From positions 1 through 38,746 of the forward strand of contig PWYL01000059.1 of NCBI GenBank assembly GCA_003568315.1: DNA of 38,746 bases, in the 5' to 3' direction. Shown piece by piece: positions 25,763 to 32,448 of the stretch (position 1 is the stretch's first letter; every line of letters starts with the position of its first letter). Below the pieces are notes generated by a model. That model had not been told where the DNA came from, did no database searches, and saw nothing but the letters and a program-made list of their open reading frames with translations. Source of the stretch: Mollicutes bacterium. Lineage in GTDB: Bacteria > Bacillota_I > Bacilli_A > Izemoplasmatales > Izemoplasmataceae. The position numbers and the translations under genes are program-made.

Positions 25763-25791
25763 TGGACAGAAGTGCGTTCACTACTTACAAT
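25763..25791 (+). promoter_or_regulatory. Promoter of the K+ channel gene
   Basis: TGGACA (25763-25768), 17-base spacer, TACAAT (25786-25791). Confidence 0.6.
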
Positions 25792-25799
25792 GATAGTGA
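25778..25799 (+). promoter_or_regulatory. Candidate operator over the channel -10 box
   Basis: TCACTA (25778-25783) and TAGTGA (25794-25799) form a perfect inverted repeat with a ten-base spacer centred on the -10, the position of a repressor site. Regulator unknown. Confidence 0.35.
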
Positions 25800-25916
25800 G
25801 GGTAGATTGTTGTCCTCGAAAGCACTCGCGACAACCAAAGATGTCATGTATGCACCGGCATGCAGGAAAAGAAGTCGTCGCAACCAATACCCGTTCAAGA
25901 GGGGATTTGACTGCTC

Positions 25917-26927
25917 ATGCCCAACATGAAACGAATCATGATACTTGTCCTGGTTTTGTTGTTTCTCGTGTTCGGCGCCACCGCCGGATACATCATCCTG
26001 CTTGATCTGAGTTTTGTGGATGCCCTCTATATGACCATCATCACCATCTCCACCGTGGGCTACACCGAAGTGGCCGAGATGACAAAAGCGGCCCAAGTTT
26101 TCTCCATCTTTGTCATCGTGACAAGTGTCGGTACGGTGGGATTCGTCATATCGCGGATCGGGGCGTTTTTCACGCGCGGCCATCTGAACGAAATCTGGAG
26201 GCGAAACAGAATGGAAAAGAACATCGAACATCTGAAAGACCACTATATCATCGCCGGATCGGGCGAGACCGGATTCTACATCATCCAACAGTTCCAAAAC
26301 CGGGGGGTGCCCTTTGTCGTCATCGAGAAGGACTCCGAAGTCATTGAAGAACTGAAAGAGGCCGAAGTCGACCACATCGCCGGCGACGCGACCCATGAGG
26401 AGGTGTTGCGGCGTGCACACATCGAACGGGCGAAAGGACTCGTCGCGACCCTTTCCAAGGATGCGGACAACGTGTTCGTCGTGCTCACCGCCCGCCAGAT
26501 GAACAAGAATCTGCATATCGTCGCCCGGGCCATCGACAAGAACGCCCACCAGAAACTCAAGCGGGCCGGGGCGAACTACACGGTCTCCCCGAACGAGATT
26601 GGCGGCAGGAAGATGGCCGCCATGATGTTGAAACCTTCGACGACGTATTTCATGGAAAACATCATCCACACGGAAGACATCACATTGGAACTCGAAGAGA
26701 TCGAGATTTTTCCCAAATCCCGCTTGTGTCATAAAAGACTCGAAGAAGCGCGTATCTCCGACAGGACCGGCCTCATCGTCCTGGCGATAAAACATGATGA
26801 GGACGAAAAATTCCGTTTCAATCCCCGTGCCGAAGAAATCCTGTCGCCTCATGACAAGATCATCGTCATCGGCCAACAGGACCAGATTGACACCTTGAAA
26901 GACCTTGCCAAAGAACAGGCGGAATGA
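25917..26927 (+). CDS. Potassium channel with RCK (TrkA-N/TrkA-C) domains, MthK-like
   Basis: 336 residues. Two transmembrane helices (about 5-25 and 60-85) flank a pore loop with TISTVGYTE, a K+-filter-type TVGY. A Rossmann RCK domain follows: YIIAGSGETGFYIIQQF (GxGxxG), acidic end VIEKD, HIAGDATHEE and ARAIDKNAHQKLKRAGA. A TrkA-C-like domain with LGAIKHD-type strands ends the protein (HDKIIVIGQQDQID). It fits ligand-gated K+ channels rather than KtrA, which has no membrane part. Start at ATG 25917 (AAGAGGGG upstream); ATG 25926 is possible. It is the only RCK protein near ktrB. Confidence 0.88.
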   Translation: MPNMKRIMILVLVLLFLVFGATAGYIILLDLSFVDALYMTIITISTVGYTEVAEMTKAAQVFSIFVIVTSVGTVGFVISRIGAFFTRGHLNEIWRRNRMEKNIEHLKDHYIIAGSGETGFYIIQQFQNRGVPFVVIEKDSEVIEELKEAEVDHIAGDATHEEVLRRAHIERAKGLVATLSKDADNVFVVLTARQMNKNLHIVARAIDKNAHQKLKRAGANYTVSPNEIGGRKMAAMMLKPSTTYFMENIIHTEDITLELEEIEIFPKSRLCHKRLEEARISDRTGLIVLAIKHDEDEKFRFNPRAEEILSPHDKIIVIGQQDQIDTLKDLAKEQAE

Positions 26928-27097
26928 CGATTCTTCATTCTGGAGAACAGATCATGGCAAGGACACATGCCGTCGATGCCGGATCTTTGTTTTCTATTGG
27001 TCACATCCCGTTTTTCCTTCGTCGGCATTTTTGTTTTCTAAAGACGGAGCTTTTGATAGAATGATTAACAGACCAGGATTGAATAGGAGGAAATCGC

Positions 27098-28012
27098 ATG
27101 GAAGAACTTCTCATCGTCTTGAACAAGGATGAAGACACGCTCTCTTTCATCGACCTGGCAAAGAAAGAGGTCGTGAAGACCATCGAGACCGACCACAATC
27201 CGCATGAGATCGCCATCAGTCCCGACAAAAGACAAGCGTTTGTGACCTGTTCGCTCGGGAATGCGGTCGATGTGATCGACATCGAATCGATGGAAATCGC
27301 CGAAAGGATCACGGAGGAGGATTTCGCTTTTCCCCACGGGGTGGGGGTGACCACCTCCGGAAGACTCTACATTGCCTCGACCAAAAGCAGCATGATCCAC
27401 ATCTTCGATGCCTCGGATTACGAACTCTTGCGAAAATTCCCGACCTATCAGCACCTTTCGCACATGATCGAGTTCTCCCCCGACGAGAAAAGGGTCTATG
27501 TCCCCAACATCGGCAGCCACAACATCACCGTGATCGATGCCGAAAAGGACGAGATCCTCACCCACATCCCCGTCGGCAAGGGGCCCGAAGGAATCGCCGT
27601 CCATCCCGGAGGAAACGAACTCTATGTCGCGAACCAGCATGACGGCACCCTCTACGTGTTGGACACAAAGACCTATGAAACTCTGCATAAACGCCGTCTC
27701 GGCAGTGTCCCCGTCCGGCTCGTCTTCGCGAAAGACGGCAAATACGCCCTGGTGCCGAACAGGGAATCGGACGATGTCTCCATCATCGACACGAAACACA
27801 TTGTAAAAGGGGAGACTCGACCTTGGGAGATCAAGCGGCTTCCCGTGGGGGTGTGGCCCGGCGGCACCGTCTTCAACGAGGATAACACGATCGCCTATGT
27901 CGCCAACAACAAGACCAATGACATCTCCATCATCGACATGCGGACCTTGAAAGAGAAAGGAAGGATCGAGGCGGGCATCCATCCTGATGGCATCGCCTAT
28001 CTCAAACGCTGA
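27098..28012 (+). CDS. YVTN-type beta-propeller protein without signal peptide
   Basis: 304 residues made of about seven repeats of roughly 42 residues with the YVTN/cytochrome cd1-like pattern: VTCSLGNAVDVIDIESMEI, VPNIGSHNITVIDAEKDEI, VANQHDGTLYVLDTKTYET and VANNKTNDISIIDMRTLKE, each followed by GxxPxGIAxxPDG-like turns. A seven-bladed propeller is expected. Most such proteins are exported; this begins MEELLIVLNKDED directly in the first blade and has no leader, so it should stay in the cytoplasm. No catalytic residues are recognisable; a scaffold or binding role is likely. GGAGG lies upstream of ATG; a weak -10 TAGAAT is at 27057-27062. Confidence 0.85.
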   Translation: MEELLIVLNKDEDTLSFIDLAKKEVVKTIETDHNPHEIAISPDKRQAFVTCSLGNAVDVIDIESMEIAERITEEDFAFPHGVGVTTSGRLYIASTKSSMIHIFDASDYELLRKFPTYQHLSHMIEFSPDEKRVYVPNIGSHNITVIDAEKDEILTHIPVGKGPEGIAVHPGGNELYVANQHDGTLYVLDTKTYETLHKRRLGSVPVRLVFAKDGKYALVPNRESDDVSIIDTKHIVKGETRPWEIKRLPVGVWPGGTVFNEDNTIAYVANNKTNDISIIDMRTLKEKGRIEAGIHPDGIAYLKR

Positions 28013-28017
28013 GAATA

Positions 28018-28026
28018 TGGTATAGT
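28018..28026 (+). promoter_or_regulatory. Extended -10 promoter of the GNAT gene
   Basis: TGGTATAGT, starting five bases after the propeller stop; no clear -35. Confidence 0.5.
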
Positions 28027-28065
28027 GAAAACCGTATGTGACCCTAGGTGAAAAGAGGTGTCCCC

Positions 28066-28545
28066 ATGCAAATCCAAGAACTCGTTCGACCCGATGCGGG
28101 TCTCAGACGGTTGGTGGGGTTGTTTCGGGGAAGGCTCCACAAGATGAACCTCATCGAGAGGGAAGTCTCCCTTGCCGAAATCGAAGAAGACGCCCGTTCC
28201 CATTTCCAAGAGGGAAAAACCGTCTTCGGCGGCTATGCGGATGAAAGACTCGTCGCTTTCGCCGTCTTGAAACAAGAAGATTCCACCTACTGGCTCGATT
28301 GGCTCTTTGTCGATCCGGTAGAAAGAAGAAAGGGCCATGCGTCAAAACTTTTCGACCATTGTGAGCGTTTTGTGCAGGAAAAAGGCGAAGAGAAACTCTA
28401 TGTATATGTGCACCCCGACAACGATCGAATGATCCGTTTCTTGCGCAAGAAAGGCTATGACGCTTTGAACCTCATCGAGATCACCAAGAAAGTAAAGACC
28501 AAAGGGAAAGAGATAGAGATTCTCGGCAACACCTACCGGTACTGA
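28066..28545 (+). CDS. GNAT family N-acetyltransferase
   Basis: 159 residues. The GNAT core is visible: VFGGYADERLVAFAVLKQE (beta 2-3), YWLDWLFVDPVERRKGHASKLF (motif A with the pyrophosphate loop R/QxxGxG/A as RRKGHA) and KLYVYVHPDNDRMIRFLRKKGYDALNL (motif B). It transfers acetyl from acetyl-CoA; substrate unknown. Start at ATG 28066, with AGAGGTG upstream, is preferred to the upstream in-frame ATG at 28048, which has no ribosome site. Confidence 0.87.
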   Translation: MQIQELVRPDAGLRRLVGLFRGRLHKMNLIEREVSLAEIEEDARSHFQEGKTVFGGYADERLVAFAVLKQEDSTYWLDWLFVDPVERRKGHASKLFDHCERFVQEKGEEKLYVYVHPDNDRMIRFLRKKGYDALNLIEITKKVKTKGKEIEILGNTYRY

Positions 28546-28596
28546 GAATGAAGAACGTTGCGGAGTTGTCACTCCAAACCGTGCAGAATCATCAAG

Positions 28597-28640
28597 CCCT
28601 CGGGTAGGATGGAAAACCACCTTCCTGCGGGTCTTTTATA
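28597..28640 (+). terminator. Possible terminator after the GNAT gene
   Basis: Imperfect long hairpin: a CCCTCGGGTAGGATGG arm against CCACCTTCCTGCGGG around AAAA, followed by TCTTTTA. Mismatches make it only plausible. Confidence 0.4.
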
Positions 28641-28656
28641 TGTCACCATAAAAGTG

Positions 28657-28685
28657 TTGAAACTACGCCTATTCGCCTATATAAT
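28657..28685 (+). promoter_or_regulatory. Promoter of the ABC exporter genes
   Basis: TTGAAA (28657-28662), 17-base spacer, TATAAT (28680-28685): near-consensus. A leader of about 80 bases follows. Confidence 0.8.
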
Positions 28686-28773
28686 AGGGATAAAGCGTGT
28701 TTGAGCCTTGGATGATCGCTGAACAAAGGACGTCATGAGCATACTCCACTTCATAGGGAAATGAGGAAAACGC

Positions 28774-29676
28774 ATGTTGGAAGTCAAGGATGTGCAACTC
28801 CGCTACGGTGATTTCATCGCCGTGCACCACTTGGATTTCTCTATCAGACCGGGGGAAATCTTCGGGCTTTTGGGCACGAACGGCGCCGGGAAGACGACCA
28901 CGTTCCGTGTGATCATGGGATTGCTCGAGCCGACCGAGGGCGAAGTCCGTTACTACGGTGATTCCGTCGGCTATCACAATGTCGACGAGATCGGCTACAT
29001 GATCGAGGAGAGGTCCCTTTTGCCGAAGATGACGGTAAAGGAGTTCATCCTCTATATCGGGCAATTGAAAAGCATGCCGAAACCGCTCATCCTGGAGCGT
29101 TTGGACTATTGGCTCGAGTATTTCGATATCGTATCCTACAAAGACAAGAAAATCAAGGAACTCTCCAAGGGGAATCAACAGAAGGTCCAGTTCATGTCCC
29201 CCCTCATCAACGATCCGAAACTGCTTGTCCTCGATGAACCTTTTGCGGGACTCGATCCCATCAACACGGACCTCTTCGTGAAAGTGATCCGCGAGTTCCA
29301 AAAGCAGGGCAAGATGATCGTCTTCTCCTCCCACCAGCTCGATCATGTCGAATCTTTCTGTGAAAAGGTCGTCGTGTTGGAAAAGGGAGAGGTCATCATC
29401 CAAGGAGACATCAAGAAGGTCAAGGAGGATTTCAAGAAATTGACGATAAGCATCAACGCGGATGTCGATGTCGAAATCTTACAGGGGCTCGACGGCGTGT
29501 ACCGCGTCATCGAGGACACAGACGCCATCAGGGTGAAAATTAAGTCGGACGAGTATGTGCGGGATGTTTTCGACTATGTGAAATCTTGCGACAACATCAG
29601 GAAATTCGACGTCGAACAGGCCAGTCTCAGTGAGATATTCGTGGCGAAAGTGGGTGGCGCTCGTGGCCAAGTTTAA
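28774..29676 (+). CDS. ABC transporter ATP-binding protein, NatA-type
   Basis: 300 residues. Walker A GTNGAGKTTT, signature LSKGNQQKVQ, Walker B LLVLDEPFAGLDP and switch His in SSHQLDHVE. Beyond about residue 220 it has the beta-rich C-terminal extension (KKLTISINADVD ... LSEIFVAKV) of the NatA/YhaQ-like ATPases that work with ABC-2 permeases. Energises export by the permease encoded next; overlap of 14 bases implies coupling. The substrate might be Na+ (NatAB), a peptide or a drug; the sequence does not decide. The ribosome site is AATGAGG. Confidence 0.88.
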   Translation: MLEVKDVQLRYGDFIAVHHLDFSIRPGEIFGLLGTNGAGKTTTFRVIMGLLEPTEGEVRYYGDSVGYHNVDEIGYMIEERSLLPKMTVKEFILYIGQLKSMPKPLILERLDYWLEYFDIVSYKDKKIKELSKGNQQKVQFMSPLINDPKLLVLDEPFAGLDPINTDLFVKVIREFQKQGKMIVFSSHQLDHVESFCEKVVVLEKGEVIIQGDIKKVKEDFKKLTISINADVDVEILQGLDGVYRVIEDTDAIRVKIKSDEYVRDVFDYVKSCDNIRKFDVEQASLSEIFVAKVGGARGQV

Positions 29677-30922
29677 ATTCCTCATCATGCACGGTTTGAA
29701 GAGTCGGTTGCTCAAGAAGAGTTTCATCATCACGAACATCGTGTTGGGTCTTGTCATCGTGGGGCTTGTGAACGTGCCCTCGATCATCGATTTCTTTTCC
29801 GGTGAAGAAGAGATTGAAAGCCAACATGTGATGGTCGTCAATGACACGCACGACGATGCCTTTCCTTTGGAAGAGACACTTCTCGCCCATTTCAACCAAG
29901 CCTACGAACACGAACAGTACAAGGCTTACGAAGGTGATCTTGCGACATTCGATGATTTCTGGGAAACGGGAGATATCGACATTCTCCTCGTTTTCACGGG
30001 AGACCTGATCGCGCCGGATGTCGATGTCTACATCAAGGATGACGGTCACAGAAACCACATCCTCTCCAACATCCAGGTTTTCTTGAACGAATACCAAGAC
30101 ATACAATACGCGAACTACACCTTCATCGAAGCGCCCGATGTCGGCGATGATCCGGGAATGGACGACGAGACACGGATGTTCATCCAGGGCATCGTGAGCA
30201 TTCTTGTCCTGCCGATGTTCATCCTCATCATCATCACGACACAGTTCCTCGGGGTTGACATCATCGAGGAGAAATCTTCCAAAGCGATCGAGACGATCAT
30301 CTCCAGTGTACCCGCCAAGGTGCATCTCTTGTCCAAAATTGTCACCAACATCACCTTTTTGATTGTCCAATCCGTCATTTTCCTCGTTTTCGGCATTTTG
30401 GGAATCCTCATCAGTCATGCCATCCTGACCACGACCGACATCGAAGCGATGTCTCTGCTTGCAGAATTGGCCGAACGCATTCCGAACTGGCCCGGCATGC
30501 TCGCCTTCATGCTCGCTTTCATGATAGTGGGGACTTTGCTGTATCTTTGTCTGGCGGCCCTCATCGCCTCCATCGCGACGACACAGGAGGACTACCAGAC
30601 GTTCCAGGCTCCGCTCATCTTCCTTCTTCTCGGCTCCTATTACATCGCCATTTTCCTCCCTATGCTCGGATTGGATTCCGTGGTCCAGGTTGCGGCCTAT
30701 ATTCCGTTTTTCTCCACCCTCATCGCACCCATCACCTATGCGACCGGTGTGACGGGTCTCATGGAAACAGTGCTCATCCTGATATTGACAGGAGCCTTCA
30801 CGGTGCTTTTCATGTACTACATCGCTCCCATCTACAGGGTGGCGATCCTCTCATATGAAGAGACGAAATTCTTCAAACGCATAGCCTTCTATGTGAAAAA
30901 AGCCTTTGCCAAAAACAAGTAA
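29663..30922 (+). CDS. ABC-2 type permease, NatB/YhaP-like
   Basis: About 419 residues from GTG 29663 (a GTG at 29654 is equally in frame; GGGTGG lies just upstream). One transmembrane helix near the N-terminus (IITNIVLGLVIVGLVNV), then an extracytoplasmic domain of about 130 acidic residues (EESQHVMVVND ... DDPGMDDETR), then five to six helices. Between the first two of these is the cytoplasmic EEKSSKAIETIISSVPAK, the ABC-2 elbow motif. The topology matches NatB, the Na+-export permease, and related YhaP proteins. Basic C-terminal tail. Confidence 0.86.
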   Translation: MAKFKFLIMHGLKSRLLKKSFIITNIVLGLVIVGLVNVPSIIDFFSGEEEIESQHVMVVNDTHDDAFPLEETLLAHFNQAYEHEQYKAYEGDLATFDDFWETGDIDILLVFTGDLIAPDVDVYIKDDGHRNHILSNIQVFLNEYQDIQYANYTFIEAPDVGDDPGMDDETRMFIQGIVSILVLPMFILIIITTQFLGVDIIEEKSSKAIETIISSVPAKVHLLSKIVTNITFLIVQSVIFLVFGILGILISHAILTTTDIEAMSLLAELAERIPNWPGMLAFMLAFMIVGTLLYLCLAALIASIATTQEDYQTFQAPLIFLLLGSYYIAIFLPMLGLDSVVQVAAYIPFFSTLIAPITYATGVTGLMETVLILILTGAFTVLFMYYIAPIYRVAILSYEETKFFKRIAFYVKKAFAKNK

Positions 30923-31039
30923 GGGCTTATGGCCATTCCTGACGGCAATCAATATTCCCTGGTTACATAGCACTTATGGGACGGTGGGATGTTGGATTGC
31001 AGCCGTATTCGTTCCGGTGACTCTTTTCCCCCTCTTGAT

Positions 31040-31072
31040 GCGGGAAGAGAGGACGTGAAATTGTTTTCCCGC
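31040..31072 (+). repeat. Inverted repeat spanning the -35 box of a lipoprotein promoter
   Basis: GCGGGAA (31040-31046) and TTCCCGC (31066-31072) are exact reverse complements 19 bases apart; the right arm touches the -35 hexamer. Possible operator or RNA hairpin of the upstream transcript. Confidence 0.35.
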
Positions 31073-31089
31073 TTTCTTCGTGTTACAAT
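31061..31089 (+). promoter_or_regulatory. Promoter of the acidic lipoprotein gene
   Basis: TTGTTT (31061-31066), 17-base spacer, TACAAT (31084-31089). It gives a leader of about 100 bases. Confidence 0.65.
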
Positions 31090-31134
31090 GCACATGTCAC
31101 AAAATCATGGTTTCAGTACATTTCCATTAGACTG

Positions 31135-31171
31135 GCTCGCACCTACGCTTGCGTATGGACGAGCTTTTTTT
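31135..31171 (+). terminator. Terminator-like hairpin in the lipoprotein leader
   Basis: Outer stem GCTCG/CGAGC, inner stem TACGC/GCGTA with an internal loop, followed directly by seven T. It lies between the promoter at 31061-31089 and the ribosome site at about 31187, so it could be an attenuator; alternatively it ends the ABC exporter transcript. Confidence 0.6.
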
Positions 31172-31198
31172 GGTTCAAAAATCGAAAGGGGGAGTAAC

Positions 31199-32047
31199 AT
31201 GTTTACCAGACGTTTCGGCATCTTTTTGTTCTTTGTGTTGTTCATCACCATGCTTTCGGCTTGCGGCCAAGTGCCCGACATCCCGGACATCCCGGACATC
31301 CCGGGTATCGGTGAAGGGGAGGATGTCTCCGATGATATCACCCACGAGATGACTATCGAGTATGACCTGGCCACATACTCGCTCTATACCTCGATGCTAG
31401 ACTATGAGGAGACAGAAGAGGAGTTCGCCGCCTATCTCGAGGACCAAGGTTACACATTAGCCGACGAGGAAGAGGTGGACAAATCGTTCTTCATCCAGTA
31501 CGGAGACGGAACGAGTGCCGGTGGCGCAGTCTATGAGGAAGATGACTATTACCTCTATGTGTATATAACGGGGGACGCTGATGGCGCAATGGTCTATACC
31601 GTCGGTACGACCAAAGAGAATTATGAAGGCTACAAGGAAGGCGATCTGGACGAAGGCCAGTTGGACGATGAAGATAACGATGAAGATCCGGACGAGGATC
31701 CGGTTCCCGAAGAAGACACCGCCGAAGGGGAGGAGATCCCCGACTTGGACCGCCACCCCGGTGCCGTCATGGTCAGCCACACGAAAGTCGTTTTTGAAGA
31801 TGAGACCGATTATTACATCGAATATCTTGTCGAAGGCGATTTGCGCGATGTGTTCGACTTTTATGAAGATGAACTCGAAGCGGCATGGGTGATTGACGAC
31901 CAATGGTTCGTTGCGGGCGAAGGAGGACAGTTCATCGCCTATCTTGGTGATGCATATGGCCTCACGCTCGCCGTCGAGCTCGAAGACGAAGAGATGGACA
32001 TCATCCGGATCCATGTCTATGCGAGCGAATACCACGATGACGAATGA
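31199..32047 (+). CDS. Acidic lipoprotein with DIP repeats
   Basis: 282 residues. A type II signal peptide (MFTRRFGIFLFFVLF...LSAC, Cys22) predicts a membrane-anchored surface lipoprotein. The mature chain starts with three PDI tripeptides, a linker, and then two weakly similar alpha/beta stretches (TYSLYTSMLDYEETEEEF... and DTVYYIEYLVEGDL-like VVFEDETDYYIEYLVEGDL) on either side of an Asp/Glu-rich segment (DDEDNDEDPDEDP). By hand count the mature part has about 82 acidic and only seven basic residues. No enzyme motif is recognisable. ATG 31199 follows AAAGGGGGAG. Confidence 0.83.
   Translation: MFTRRFGIFLFFVLFITMLSACGQVPDIPDIPDIPGIGEGEDVSDDITHEMTIEYDLATYSLYTSMLDYEETEEEFAAYLEDQGYTLADEEEVDKSFFIQYGDGTSAGGAVYEEDDYYLYVYITGDADGAMVYTVGTTKENYEGYKEGDLDEGQLDDEDNDEDPDEDPVPEEDTAEGEEIPDLDRHPGAVMVSHTKVVFEDETDYYIEYLVEGDLRDVFDFYEDELEAAWVIDDQWFVAGEGGQFIAYLGDAYGLTLAVELEDEEMDIIRIHVYASEYHDDE
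31277..31303 (+). repeat. Three tandem copies of a 9-bp repeat
   Basis: GACATCCCG repeats three times without change, encoding the DIP units just behind the lipid-anchored Cys; a short repeat prone to slippage in frame. Confidence 0.8.
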
Positions 32048-32060
32048 GGGGATGTGAATC

Positions 32061-32165
32061 ATGGACCGCTATCTCAAGCGCCGGGTGCGTCGCTATGTGC
32101 GAAAGGCCATCGTCTTTTTGGTCGTCATCGTGGCGGCACTCGTCTGGTGGTTGTTTTTCGCTTGA
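32061..32165 (+). CDS. Small single-span membrane protein (34 residues)
   Basis: ATG 32061 with GAGGGGATG upstream opens a 34-codon frame. It has a strongly basic N-terminus (MDRYLKRRVRRYVRK) followed by one hydrophobic stretch (AIVFLVVIVAALVWWLFFA) ending at TGA 32163-32165. Thirteen bases separate it from the lipoprotein, and a strong terminator follows at 32201, so it is the second gene of that unit. A positive-inside tail-type membrane peptide; function unknown. Confidence 0.65.
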   Translation: MDRYLKRRVRRYVRKAIVFLVVIVAALVWWLFFA

Positions 32166-32200
32166 TGGGTTTCTATGACATTTCGGACCATATATACGAC

Positions 32201-32243
32201 AAAGATGTTCAAAGGCGTCGTGGCTGTTTTTGAACATCTTTTT
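32201..32243 (+). terminator. Strong terminator after the small membrane protein
   Basis: Perfect 13-bp stem (AAAGATGTTCAAA with TTTGAACATCTTT), 15-base loop, then continuing T. Confidence 0.9.
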
Positions 32244-32448
32244 GTTTCTTCTGTTCCATATTTCAGGTGGAGGCCGTTTTTTGCATTATCTTCTGTTTGT
32301 GGTACTTTGGAAATACAAAGACCCGATGCCGGCCAACCGTCCGCAAGTCCTATGAATATGAAAAAACGCCAAAGAAAGCGGTTGATGTCGGATTGACTTT
32401 GCAAAGGACAATTGAAGCGTGACTCAAAATCATAAGGGGGATTTTCTC
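32244..32448 (+). other. Leader region of the large beta-helix lipoprotein
   Basis: No gene supported. Candidate but imperfect promoter TTGATG (32382-32387) with GACAAT (32407-32412), spacer 19, and ribosome site AAGGGGG at 32434-32440. The GC-rich stretch 32320-32345 (GACCCGATGCCGGCC...) could fold but matches no riboswitch I know. Confidence 0.4.

Larger units (their letters stand above)
25464..25916 (+). other. Gap before the K+ channel gene
   Basis: About 450 bases without a convincing gene. A 64-codon frame from ATG 25515 encodes a Cys-containing peptide (MECEKTNDSPMCPSC) but lacks a ribosome site. A TTGACA at 25498-25503 has no matching -10. An imperfect hairpin at about 25627-25660 followed by CTTTTTTG is probably the terminator of the upstream pair. 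The right part holds the channel promoter and a leader of about 120 bases with a GTTGTC/GACAAC hairpin at 25807-25832. Confidence 0.5.

Noticed and set aside
25917-26927. Reading the RCK protein as KtrA
   Set aside because: It has two transmembrane helices and a TVGY pore loop, so it is a channel with its own RCK domain.
32310-32350. Possible cyclic-di-GMP-I riboswitch before the large lipoprotein
   Set aside because: The stretch ACAAAGACCCGATGCCGG looked suggestive, but the conserved GACGCAAAG and closing elements are missing.
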